Source: Mesostigma viride
Lineage: Eukaryota > Streptophyta > Mesostigmatophyceae > Mesostigmatales > Mesostigmataceae
Assembly (NCBI GenBank): GCA_009746045.1
Contig: RPFO01000065.1
Location: 634,768-698,767 of the forward strand
DNA length: 64,000 nt
Reading direction: 5' to 3'
The translations under genes were made by a program, and so were the position numbers. Numbering within the stretch: the stretch's first letter is position 1; each line of letters begins with the position of its first letter. Below the pieces are notes generated by a model. It did no database searches. It was not told the DNA's origin and saw only the letters and a program-made list of their open reading frames with translations. Shown piece after piece: positions 41,847 through 52,372 of the stretch.

Positions 41847-42336
41847 ACTTGATAGTGATTTCCTTTGTTTTTAATTGCCGTCAGGACCCCCTCCATGCAG
41901 CTCTTCCTACAGATTGACAGCCACGCAGCTCCCACGGTCTTGATTTGCCCCTTCGATCCTCCGGCATCCAGACTCATGCGGCTATATGGGCCTTGATAGG
42001 GGTCTCCTGTCACGTATGTTAGCTATGTCAACGAGACAACTGGAGCGCGCAGGCCAGAAATCTGGAGAATGCGGACCATGCATGGTACGTAGCTTGAGCG
42101 TGCCGTTATCTCATCCGCGTCTTCGATCGTGGATTGTTCAGGATGATGGATATTTAATGGAGATCTCGCGTGCAGACACGTGTGTAGTACTCCTACACAC
42201 AGATCTCGAGTGATTTATCTAGTACCAAATCCGAAAGGCTTGCATCACTCCCCGGACAGGAGAAATTTTGCGGATGACTGTAGGTGTAAGTTGGCGATGC
42301 CATGGTAACCGGAGACGTCCGTCCTATTGTCAGCAA

Positions 42337-42463
42337 AATTTGGTGCGAGAGGTCCCCAGTTCGATTCAGGTCGGATTCATTTGTAGATCGCGTTTTCCGC
42401 GTTTTCCGCGGCCCGGCACTGAACGCAAAGGTTTTCACCTTTGCGGAGTGTCTGATCAGAATT
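42337..42463 (+). repeat. SINE-like repeat, copy B
   Basis: Second copy of the 41716-41846 repeat, with the same B-box-like GTTCGATTC and the CGCAAAGGTTTTCACCTTTG hairpin. Scattered substitutions and short gaps indicate an old duplication. Confidence 0.6.
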
Positions 42464-42654
42464 TAATGGAGATGGATGTCGTCCGCACACAACAGTGGGG
42501 CCGGTACTGGCAGTCATGCAAAACTGACAGTAGGTCAGTCGCAAGCTCCATGGGGAGTTGCGACTAGGTACTGGGGCCGGGTTTCGACGACGTCTGCGTG
42601 AGGTACGCCGTCGGATGTCAGAAATGCTATCAGTGGCATTTGGTTCACTTGCGC

Positions 42655-43625
42655 CTGCGTGAGCTACGCTGGCGAATGTCAGTATTGCTACGGCAGTACA
42701 CTTGGCGACGGATGTCGGAATGCTGAATTAATTGCTATAAGTGCGTGGGCTTTTGGGAATTACTCTCTGCTGAGATGCCATGTGTACACCAGCTATACGG
42801 CCTAGCCACATACCCTCCACCCCATATGTCATGCAGGCCTTCTAGGCCCTCTCCTCAAGCCCCCCCTGGGTGCCTGTGCTTGTTAAGGAGGCATGAACCA
42901 TCATGGCGGTGCAGGTGCACCTTGTGCACCCAGAGCAGGTGCTAGTTGTACATCCTCAACCTGCAGGTTGTAGCCCTGATTGTATTACAAACCCATAGAT
43001 GGCCCTTTCTCAGGGCTATGTGTTACATATGCTCCCAACGGAGCTATGATTTTAATTAATTAATTAATTAATTTTGGTTCCCGCCGCACATTTGAAAGTG
43101 CTGTCCTCCGGATTTTTGCCTTAACACCGTGTGCAGTTCTTGGACGTTTGGAATCATGGCATGGCTAACGTAATGACTGACCAGCTAGACCTTTTCAGTG
43201 GTTTTCCATTTGCTCGTAAATGGTGGGAGAGCGATCGCAGCAATGGTGCTCACCACTATGTAGACACTCCCGGCCAGTTAGGCTCGAAACACACGCCCTG
43301 ATCAAGCAAGCTGTTTCCGGCCCCACCGTCTAGGTCATCTAGTCGCTCTACACGTAAGCCACTGCCATAATTTCAATGCACAAGGCTACACATTTCCATC
43401 CCCATTCATATTCATCATCCTGAACGACTCGAACACGCGGACAAGATAACGGCAGGCTCGAGCTACCCTGGTCCGGATTCTCCCGATTTCTGGCCTGCGC
43501 TGACCAGTTGTCCCCTTGATAAGTACGGCAGTTCGTCTGCGTCAGTTGCCAGGCCTGCGAATGTCAGTATTGCTACGGCGGTATACTTGGTGACGGACAT
43601 CGGTAAGCTGAATTGCTGCTGCAGT
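42655..43625. repeat. Direct repeat pair, GTCAGTATTGCTACGGC type
   Basis: The block at about 42660-42735 recurs at about 43555-43615 (GCGAATGTCAGTATTGCTAC, then a TTGG..GACGGA..TCGG segment and GCTGAATT). Shorter copies occur near 42590 and 43655. They bracket the solo LINE tail. Confidence 0.6.
42800..43075 (+). repeat. Solo LINE 3' end with hairpin and (TTAA)n
   Basis: A severely 5'-truncated copy related to the tails at 16.7, 48.4 and 52.2 kb. It has the CCCTTTCTCAGGGCTATGTG block, the hairpin GCTCC-CAAC-GGAGC (43031-43044) and (TTAA)n at 43052-43075. Confidence 0.8.
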
Positions 43626-43833
43626 TTATTAATTGCGTCTGCATGCATGAGTTGCGCCTGCGAATGTCATACAGCATCGCTAAGGCAGTACGTGTACCGA
43701 TCGGTGACAGTTAATTAGTTAATAATGGATCCATATACGCACGGTCACTCTACGTTCGGTGCATGAGTGAACGTGAACTTTAAACTCGGAGGCTGCAGTA
43801 CGTAGGCTGCGTACCCGCCGGCCCGCTGGAGCT

Positions 43834-45895
43834 GGAGCTGTCCAGACTCCGGCTGGAGCTGGAGCTGGAGCAGGAGCTGGAGCTGGAGCTGGAGCTGGAG
43901 ATGGAGCTGGAGCTGGAGCTGGAGCTGGAGCTGGAGCTGGAGCTGGAGCTGGAGCTGGAGCTGGAGCTGGAGCTGGAGCTTGAGCTGGAGCTGGAGCGGG
44001 AGCGGGGGCTGGAGCTGGAGCTGGAGCGGGAGCTGGAGCTGGAGCTGGAGCTGTCCAGAGCTGGAGCTGGAGCTGGAGCTGGAGCTGGAGCTGGAGCTGG
44101 AGCTGGAGCTGGAGCTGTCCAGAGCTGGAGCTGGAGCTGGAGCTGGAGCGGGAGCTGGAGCTGGAGCTGGAGCTGGAGCCGGAGCTGGAGCTGGAGCTGG
44201 AGCCGGAGCTGGAGCTGGAGCTGGAGCTGAAGCTGAAGCTGGAGCTGGAGCTGGAGCTGGAGCTGGAGCTAGAGCTTGAGCAGTGGAGCTGGAGCTGGAG
44301 CTGGAGCTGGAGCTGGAGCTGGAGCTGGAGCTGGAGCTGGAGCTGGAGCTGGAGCTGGAGCTGGAGCTGGAGCTGGAGCTGGAGCTGGAGCTGGAGCTGG
44401 AGCTGGAGCTGGAGCTGGAGCTGGAGCTGGAGCTGGAGCTGGAGCTGGAGCTGGAGCTGGAGCTGGAGCTGGAGCTGGAGCTGGAGCTGGAGCTGGAGCT
44501 GGAGCTGGAGCTGGAGCTGGAGCTGGAGCTGGAGCTGGAGCTGGAGCTGGAGCTGGAGCTGGAGCTGGAGCTGGAGCTGGAGCTGGAGCTGGAGCTGGAG
44601 CTGGAGCTGGAGCGGGAGCGGGAGCTGGAGCCAGGGAGCGGGAGCTGGAGCTGGAGCTGGAGCTGGAGCTGGAGCTGGAGCTGGCCGGAGCTGGAGCTGG
44701 AGCTGGAGCTGGAGCTGGAGCTGGCCGGAGCTGGAGCTGGAGCTGGAGCTGGAGCTGTCCAGAGCTGGAGCTGGAGCTGGAGCTGGAGCGGGAGTTGGAG
44801 CTGGAGCTGGAGCCGGAGCTGGAGCTGGAGCCGGAGCTGGAGCTGGAGCTGGAGCTGGAGCTGGAGCTGGAGCTGGAGCTGGAGCTGGAGCTGGAGCTGG
44901 AGCTGGAGCTGGAGCTGGAGCTGGAGCTGGAGCTGGAGCTGGAGCTGGAGCTGGAGCTGGAGCTGGAGCTGGAGCTGGAGCTGGAGCTGGAGCTGGAGCT
45001 GGAGCTGGAGCTGGAGCTGGAGCTGGAGCTGGAGCTGGAGCTGGAGCTGGAGCTGGAGCGGGAGTTGGAGCTGGAGCTGGAGCTGGAGCTGGAGCTGGAG
45101 CTGGAGCTGGAGCTGGAGCTGGAGCTGGAGCTGGAGCTGGAGCTGGAGCTGGAGCTGGAGCTGGAGCTGGAGCTGGAGCTGGAGCTGGAGCTGGAGCTGG
45201 AGCTGGAGCTGGAGCTGGAGCTGGAGCTGGAGCTGGAGCTGGAGCTGGAGCTGGAGCTGGAGCTGGAGCTGGAGCTGGAGCTGGAGCCGGAGCTGGAGCT
45301 GGAGCTGGAGCTGGAGCTGGAGCTGGAGCTGGAGCTGGAGCTGGAGCTGGAGCTGGAGCTGGAGCTGGAGCTGGAGCTGGAGCTGGAGCTGGAGCTGGAG
45401 CTGGAGCTGGAGCTGGAGCTGGAGCTGGAGCTGGAGCTGGAGCTGGAGCTGGAGCTGGAGCTGTCCAGAGCTGGAGCTGGAGCTGGAGCTGGAGCTGGAG
45501 CTGGAGCTGGAGCTGGAGCTGGAGCTGGAGCTGGAGCTGGAGCTGGAGCTGGAGCTGGAGCTGGAGCTGGAGCTGGAGCTGGAGCTGGAGCTGGAGCTGG
45601 AGCTGGAGCTGGAGCTGGAGCTGGAGCTGGAGCTGGAGCTGGAGCTGGAGCTGGAGCTGGAGCCGGAGCCGGAGCTGGAGCTGGAGCTGAAGCTGGAGTT
45701 GGAGCTGGAGCTGGAGCTGGAGCTGGAGCTGGAGCTGGAGCTGGAGCTGGAGCTGGAGCTGGAGCTGGAGCTGGAGCTGGAGCTGGAGCTGGAGCTGGAG
45801 CTGGAGCTGGAGCTGGAGCTGGAGCTGGAGCTGGAGCTGGAGCTGGAGCTGGAGCTGGAGCCGGAGCTGGAGCTGGAGCTGGAGCTGGAGCTGGA
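43834..45895. repeat. (GGAGCT)n microsatellite, about 2.06 kb
   Basis: An almost unbroken hexamer array with point variants (GGAGCG, GGAGCC, GAAGCT) and several GTCCAGAGCT interruptions (for example 44052, 44117, 44757 and 45462). The unit has no stop codon on either strand, so it gives frames of more than 500 codons such as Glu-Leu, Gly-Ala and Ser-Trp repeats. I see no evidence that any is expressed. Confidence 0.98.
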
Positions 45896-45924
45896 GAACG
45901 GCCGGGATTTGTAGGACTTCAATG

Positions 45925-46026
45925 CGACGCTGATTATGCCAGACCAAGTGTCCATTGACGACGCTGATTATGCCAGACCAAGTGTCGATTGACGACGCTG
46001 ATTACGCCAGACCAAGTGTCGATTGA
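45925..46026. repeat. 34-bp tandem repeat, three copies
   Basis: Unit CGACGCTGATTATGCCAGAC plus CAAGTGTCGATTGA at 45925, 45959 and 45993, with two substitutions. Confidence 0.93.
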
Positions 46027-46410
46027 ACACCCTGGTGCAGACTTCTTACACGTGTCTTGACTGGGTTATCGGTTTTATGCCACACGTTGCATTTGATGTT
46101 AGCAGTCCTGTGTTTTGATATAGTACTCAATCGGGAAAAGCGAGGATTGCAAGTTTGCAACGGGTGCGTGCCAGGCGCATGATGAGCCTGCGCAGTTGGC
46201 CGCCGACTCTAAAAACACCGCATTACCGGCAATATGGCACAGGCATGGCCTGTATATATTAGCACTGGGACGAGATCGCCTTTGACATCAACGCACCTGG
46301 CTACTGGACTCGCCGCCCAGGAGCCTTCATGGAAGACGTGTTTTTCGGCACGCACGCCTCGCTTGTAGCCCTGTGCTCGCACCTCATTTCCCACCACCGC
46401 GGCCGCTGGC

Positions 46411-46997
46411 CACTACATTTCGCCACCGCGGAAACCCAATTTATGCGAGAATGTGGTTCCGTCAATACGGCGGGGGTTACAAATTCAATTTCGAAGTTCG
46501 GCACCGTCGGATACCAGTAAAGCAACACTTGTTATCTAGAATCGCGCCATTTGGCATCAATTGGCCAGTTCTGAAAATTCGATGAAATCTCTAGTCGTTG
46601 GTCGAATCTTTCCCTCCGATTCCGATGACGAAATTTGAGTACGAATTTCTTAGTACAGTCCACCGTTTTGTTCGGTTCAGTATATTCCCACGCCGCTTGC
46701 TGACCTGACGGAGGCCGAATTCGTACTGAAGACTAGCGAAAGTGCGCTCGATACTAAACATTGCTACTTCCGAGATGTCTGACGAAATTCCTGCTAGGTC
46801 CATGCTTTGGTACTGGACGGATGCTGAAAATCACTGTGGCTCTGTCCGAACGAGGAAAATTGTCAGAAATCTACTCTCGATACGAACGTAACGAAATTTC
46901 CTAGTATCTGACGCTCGGAGACCTGCCACCGTTTTCCCCTACTAGACCGAACCACATTCCCCGCTAAAAAAGGTGTCCTAGGCGGCGAAATGTAGTG
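46411..46997. mobile_element. TIR element with CACTAC ends, 587 bp
   Basis: Ends CACTACATTTCGCC / GGCGAAATGTAGTG are perfect inverted repeats. Inserted in ORF1 of LINE copy 2. Near its right end is CCCCGCTAAAAAAGGTGTCC, shared with the element at 47252. No clear target duplication (GGC/CCA) and no transposase. Confidence 0.75.
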
Positions 46998-47251
46998 CCA
47001 GGTGGCCAGCCTGCCGACCCCACCGAGGCTCTCCTCCCGATAGGCAGGCTGGGCGGACCTGCTCAAGCATGCACGTCCACGCCACCTCCACCACCTCCAC
47101 CAATGATCGCGGCACAGCTTAAACAACAAGCCCTCGACCTCCGCGTGGAGGCCGACCGCACCAAGGGCAGCCACAATGTCATCGTCAAGCACTTCGACCA
47201 GCTGGCAGGTGAGGACTCGACGACTCTTCTTACGGCATTTAAGCGCGACAT

Positions 47252-47728
47252 CACTACAATACGGTTCGTAGGAGACGCGAAATGAGTGAGAATGTTACCC
47301 GAGCGGTAACGAGGATTCGCACCGTTGATTTTAACATATGTTTCTTTTTTTGCGCCATTTGGCGAGCATCGACTGGAGCCTGAACCTAGCGGGGGGAATC
47401 GTGCGGGGGAATCTTGCGGGGGAATCTTGCGGGGAAAAATTCCGAACGTGAATTTAGCGAAGTCCTACATTTTGCTTGGGTACACGGTACTACAGTTTCG
47501 TAACTGAAAATTTTCTGTAGTTGCGTTGGTGTTTCGTACGTTCCGCTGAAATTTTCGTGTTCAGTACCCAGATCACAATTTGATCCGGGCGCAAAATGAT
47601 TGGCTGTACGGTAAGAACCAAAAACGAAATTTTAGTATCTAAGTTCCGCAGCGCTTGCTGAATTTGCCCCGGAAGCCCGGGGGCACTTTCCCCGCTGAAA
47701 AAGGTGTCCGCGGAAGCGTATTGTAGTG
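47252..47728. mobile_element. Second TIR element with CACTAC ends, 477 bp
   Basis: Ends CACTACAATACG / CGTATTGTAGTG are perfect inverted repeats, flanked by AT on both sides. Removing it restores the ORF1 sequence (GCGACATTCTTGCCCCCATG), which matches copy 1 at 7211 (GCGACATTTTTGCCCCCATG). CCCCGCTGAAAAAGGTGTCC near the right end links it to the 46411 element. Confidence 0.8.
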
Positions 47729-48431
47729 ATTCTTGCCCCCATGCACAATTTACTGGTGAGCTGCGCATGTCGGCTGTTCGCCTCCCCCGCGCGCGGGGTA
47801 AGGCTGGCCCGGCACCCGTGCTCAGACCTCACCTTTAAGTACATGGCGGACGCGAGCTATGGCCGACCTACCTCCAGATACGGCAAAGCGCAATGGGGAA
47901 ACCGGTATACTGGATCGGGGGGGACGTCATCCACGTCGACCACAAGCCTTGGCAGGCACCCCCAGTCTAGGGAATAAAGCAGTAGTGTAGATTAGTAGTA
48001 AGGCTTGGCCTACCACGCGGCCCCAGCGCATGTGCGCCCATAGTGGCCATGGATGATGCATTTACGAATTAGCCACGCCCTGCCTATTATTAATGGACCC
48101 CCCATGGATGGGCTGCATTAAGAATTAGCCGTCAGCCCTGCCTATATAGAGAGTCACGGCTCTCTGATAAGAAGCCATGCCTAGCTTTTGTATAGCCGCG
48201 TTGATCTTCCCCCACCATGACGTGGCTCCCCCTTCGCTGGGTATAGCTAGCTTGATAGATCATGGGGGTGCAGGTGCCCTGGTGCACCTCGAGAAAGTGT
48301 CGTTTACATTCCCACCCTTGCAGGAAGTAGCTTAGAATGTACTAAAAGCCATATGCCCCTTCTCTGGGATATGTGCTACATTTACTCCCGGCAACGGAGT
48401 TCGATCTGTTCCTAATTAATTAGTTAATTAA

Positions 48432-49440
48432 TGGCCTGTATGCAGGACTAAGCGGTTGGTTGAAATGTTGTGGCTGCATGCGGATGTTCAGCAGGCAGTT
48501 AGAGCAGTTATGGCGTGCAAGCCGGCAGTAATGGCGCAGGCCAGGTTAGCAGATCGATGTCGAACAGTTGAACAGTAAATTTTTGTGAGAATATATTCAG
48601 TGAGAATGATAAATTATGGACGTGAGATCGGCATGCAACATAAGGAAAACCCCAAAAAGAAGAAGAACCCTAAAGGAAATAATAGTAATCTGACACGGAC
48701 ATGCAAGGATCCCCCCCCACCTTTCCCACTGAAGACACCATCCCGGCACCCTCCTTAAGGAAGCTTTCGAGCAGCACGTGACCCCCCTTACGAGGCAACA
48801 CTGGCAGCTAAGCTCGACGGCACGGTTTACAGGATGCTCCGACAGTGCCTGAATGTAGGGTTTTCCCAGCGTAGACCTGTCATTAGAGTCTTTTCTTCAG
48901 GGTATGCCTGGTATTTCGGACGAGATTAGGCAGCGTAGGATAGCATTTGTAGGACATCTTGCTCGCACCAGCCATGAGGTCGACACCGCCCTGGGTACGT
49001 CTGGCCGGCCCCCATGCAGCGGCTTGGCCAACGTACCACTTACCAGGGCGGCATATTTTGACCTGGCCTGGCCCCAAGGACATTCTCAGGAAGCGAGGTA
49101 AACCTGCCATGAACTACGCCCAGATGTTGTTTGCCGACCTAGTGGTCCCAGCTCAGTTTGAACACCCGGCATCCACTCCCTCTCCCTCAGTTCTTAATGG
49201 ACTGCCATGCAGAACAAGAATTAGCGGTGGCAGAAGATTGTCCAGGCTCACACACCAGCCCCTGTGGGCAAGCCCCCCCCCCCCAAGAGGAAGGGGCGTT
49301 TTGCTGAGTAGTGTAGTTAGGATTTTCTAGACTAGATAGCTTAGAGTTATAGGTTAGTTCGATTACGCGGCTTCCTCCACCTCCACCCCCCACCCAGGAA
49401 TATGTGCTACATGATCTCCCCACGGAGGCATGTTATAATT
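48432..49440 (+). pseudogene. LINE remnant: ORF1 scrap joined to ORF2 C-terminal fragment
   Basis: About 48757-48790 encodes EAFEQHVTPL, the start of the ORF1 helical region. It runs directly into an ORF2 fragment (AAKLDGTVYRMLRQCLNVGF, then ISDEIRQRRIAFVGHLART at 48910-48970). The 3' end has the hairpin CTCC-CCAC-GGAG (49416-49427) and a decayed A/T tail. Frameshifts are present. The copy shows that ORF1, ORF2 and the common 3' end belong to one element. Confidence 0.7.
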
Positions 49441-50160
49441 TAATTTAACATAGATCTAGATTAACCACAATCTAACTTAACATTATAGGGGATGGGACAT
49501 ATCTAAAGTGCACTTTTCTGGAAAACAGACCTGTGAATGGGATAAAAATCCAGTTATGCTTGGGAACCATAAATATGTGAAAAAAAAATTTTCCAGCCAC
49601 TTGGGGGTGGTACTACCCCCCAGCATGACCCAGTTATGAGCTAAAAATAGATAAAGACGCTATTTTTGGCCGATTTTTCCTAGGAGACTGGGCAAACCAA
49701 AAGTGACCAAACCACAGATTTTCCTAAAATCCCCACCCTTGCAAATAAATCTGGCTACTCAGGACCACAAAATAAGCACGTTTAGACTATTTGATGGGGT
49801 TTAGCCCAAAACACGTATTTTTTTGGTCCTAAAAAAATAAATCAAATAGTAGACACATGCAAAAATTCCAGTGATGATATTTATAGTAGGCCTAGGGTGG
49901 GAATTTCACTCTCACAAAGTTTGAGCTCATTCTGAGCACGTTTACTCATGTTGATGGGTGTAAACATGCAAAAACAAAATGACAGAAAATCCCGCTTATG
50001 AGCACAAACACCAGACCTAGCTATTACACCCTTAGTAGCCCACCACCAACTGGGCCAAACCAAGTCAAATTAATTCATTTATGATGTTAAAAAGCTTGCC
50101 ACAAAATCCCAGGTCATTCTGAGCTAGTTTGGTCATAATACAGCATGGCAGTGTAGGTAA
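49441..50160. other. A/T-rich interval, no gene seen
   Basis: No open frame of note. A strong hairpin TGGGGGT...ACCCCCCA lies at about 49602-49622. It precedes the start of LINE copy 3. Confidence 0.5.
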
Positions 50161-50168
50161 CGAAAATT

Positions 50169-52217
50169 ATGGCTGACGGCGGTATGGCTGACGGCGGAGT
50201 TCAGATCTTTTGCATCTGAGCCCCAAATTCGGTCAGACCACTCGCATTCGATGCGCTTTTTTGAGACGCACCCGCCAGTATAATCGGTTACGGCTGAAAC
50301 GCAGTATTGCGGAAGTTATCACGTGACAGGCAGCTATGACGACCTCTATTAAGCAAAACGGGGTTTGGAAAAGGAGCTTACCGGCTCCCAGCCCAACCCG
50401 CTCGCCATCGTTCTTGCCCAGCCGCCTGGGCTCGCCAACCCACCGCCAGCAGCCCCATCGCCCAGCGCCTCGCCTGAGCCCAAGAAACCCTGCCACGCTC
50501 GCAACTGGAGCAAGTTCCTCCCCGGCGACCGACGATTCGCCTGGACCGTGTGGCAAGAATTGTCGCCGCAGGAATGCATTGAGGTTCTCCAGTTCCTCGA
50601 ACAGGAGCGGAAGCTCTTCGTGCCCAAGGGGGGGGCGGCTATCGACTACAATGGAGACATGTCCTGGCTCTATGCTTTGGACGAAGTACAACAACGCCTG
50701 ATTATCTTGACCAGCCAATTCCAGAGCCACCTCTCCGACCTCACCCGCACGCTCCGCACCCCAGCCCCCGAACAGCCGGCAGCCCCATCGGCTTCCTCCC
50801 TCTGCAAGGATGACCTCCGCGCAGTGCTGGAGGAGCACGTGACCTGGCCGCTGGCCGAGCAGCTGCATGACATCGCTGAACACCACGCTCAACAAGGTCG
50901 AGGCCCGGGTCTCCAACGTGGAAACCAAGGTCGTCCACAAGCTCCAACCCCAGTTCACGGCTCTACACACCGCGGAGCAGGCTTCGGAAAAGCATGCTAC
51001 ACTTGTCTCTCGCCTTAACCAGGTGGAGGGAAAGTGTGGCGTGCTCCTGAAGAAGCTTGAGGCCATCACCGCCCACACCGAGGCCCTGGCCACACAGGTC
51101 CCCAAGATAGCGGAGCAGACGGCCACCATTGCATCCCAGCCACCCCGGCAGGATGCTGGCGACCTCCCGCCGCTCTCCTACGCGGACCTGCTGCGGTCAG
51201 CGACCGCCTCCACCACCGACGCCATCGCCACAAAGCTCCAGGAGCTGGAGAACCACCGCCAGGCCCAGCAACGGGAGGTCACCGACCGCGCTCGCCGCGA
51301 GTGCCGAGTGGTGCTACGTCGCTTCCCCCAGAAGCCAGGTGAGACGTCAACCTCTCTTGCTGACGAGCTCAAGAACCAGCTTCTTACCCTCATGGGCCTG
51401 GTAGGTGAGGTAGCACTGAGCGGGTGCCACCGCCTTCCCCACTCACGGGACAAGGCGGCTCCCCCACCAGTCCTCCTCACCTTCCCCTCCCCTGAGGATA
51501 AGCAGCGGTTCCTCTCTCGTCGCAAGCGGTTGCACGACCTCACCTGGACGCTGGATGACGACCTCACCCCCGCTCAGCAACAGCAGCGACGCGACCTGTG
51601 GCCGGAATACCTCCGCCATAAGCAGGACCCCCAGAAGCCCAAGGTGTACTGCATGGAGGGGCGGGGACCTGATGATCAACCACAAGATGTGGACGCCCCC
51701 AGCGGGCTAGAATAGCAATAGCCCTAGATTGTAACCCTTGGCGTCACTGCCGCTAAGGCAGCCATGCCTAGACTATTTGCCTAGCTGTGCCAACACACCT
51801 AGTCACGTGCCGCCAACGCACGGTCCACAACCAGCCATAGCCTAGTACAGCCATGCTACGCCCTGGCTATGTTTAGCCAAGCCATGCCTATAATGGGACC
51901 CCCCCATGGATGTTGCATTAAGAATTTAGCCATGCTATGCCATGCAGAGAGATGCTCTCTGTCGAGAAGCCATGTCCTAGCTCTTGTATAGCCATGCTGA
52001 TCTTCCTCCCTCACAGGCATGCTCCCCCCCTTACCCGGGCATAGCGTGATAGACCATGAGGGTGCAGGTGCCCTGGTGCACCTAGAGCAAGGGTAGCTTA
52101 CATTCCCACCCTTGCATGAAGTAGCCTAGGATGTATTAAAAGCCATATGCCCCTTCTCAGGGATATGCGCTACATTGACTCCCAACGGAGCGATGTTGAT
52201 AATTAATTAATTAATTA
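50169..52217 (+). mobile_element. ORF1-only LINE copy 3, the most complete
   Basis: Starts with two tandem ATGGCTGACGGCGG motifs (about 50171-50198), then a leader, ORF1 (50336-51715) and a 3' region ending in hairpin CTCC-CAAC-GGAG (about 52179-52190) and (TTAA)n (52200-52217). ORF1 passes directly into the 3' region with no ORF2, giving a roughly 2.05-kb unit. Confidence 0.8.
50336..51715 (+). pseudogene. LINE ORF1 protein (RNA-binding type), one frameshift
   Basis: The N-terminal half is open from about 50365 and breaks near 50860-50880. The C-terminal half (50867-51715) is open for 282 codons to TAG. The middle is a long predicted coiled coil (TTLNKVEARVSNVETK, SRLNQVEGKCGVLLKKLEAI). It is followed by an RRM-like region (ECRVVLRRFPQKPGETSTS, VLLTFPSPEDKQRFLSRRK) and an L1-ORF1-like C-terminal motif (WTLDDDLTPAQQQQRRDLWP). 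Coiled-coil, RRM, CTD is the layout of L1-type ORF1 proteins, which trimerise and bind element RNA. Homologous to 6196-7421. Confidence 0.75.
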
Positions 52218-52372
52218 CAGCATGGTCACAGCTGCCAACCTCATGCCTGGTACAACATGGCACGAGAGGTGACACAGGCAGCTACCCCAACCAAGCATGT
52301 CCCATAAAGTTATATCATGGCCAAACAATGAAAGCATTGTCATGCAGTTTTCATAACACAATTAGGCCTCGT

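Larger units (their letters stand above)
42027..43522. mobile_element. 1.5-kb element with about 125-bp inverted arms
   Basis: The left arm 42027-42160 and right arm 43400-43522 are diverged inverted copies sharing GCAGGCCAGAAATC, TGCCGTTATCT and TTCAGGATGATG. Inside are SINE-like copy B, a solo LINE 3' end and short repeats, so the middle has been built up by insertions. No coding capacity. Confidence 0.6.
46290..48431 (+). mobile_element. ORF1-only LINE copy 2, interrupted by two TIR elements
   Basis: Left piece (about 46290-46410) encodes DVFFGTHASLVALCSHL, matching HIFFGDYASLYDLCLHL of ORF1 copy 1. The ORF1 middle (46998-47251) encodes AQLKQQALDLRVEA and HNVIVKHFDQLAGE. The ORF1 end and 3' region follow from 47729. 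Insertions at 46411-46997 and 47252-47728 split the copy. The 3' end has the hairpin ACTCC...GGAGT (48384-48400) and (TTAA)n-like repeats to 48431. There is no ORF2. Confidence 0.75.

Noticed and set aside
43719-45958. Frames of 540-740 codons (Gln-Leu, Glu-Leu, Pro-Ala, Ser-Trp)
   Set aside because: A stop-free hexamer repeat makes all six frames open; no start context, splice structure or domain.
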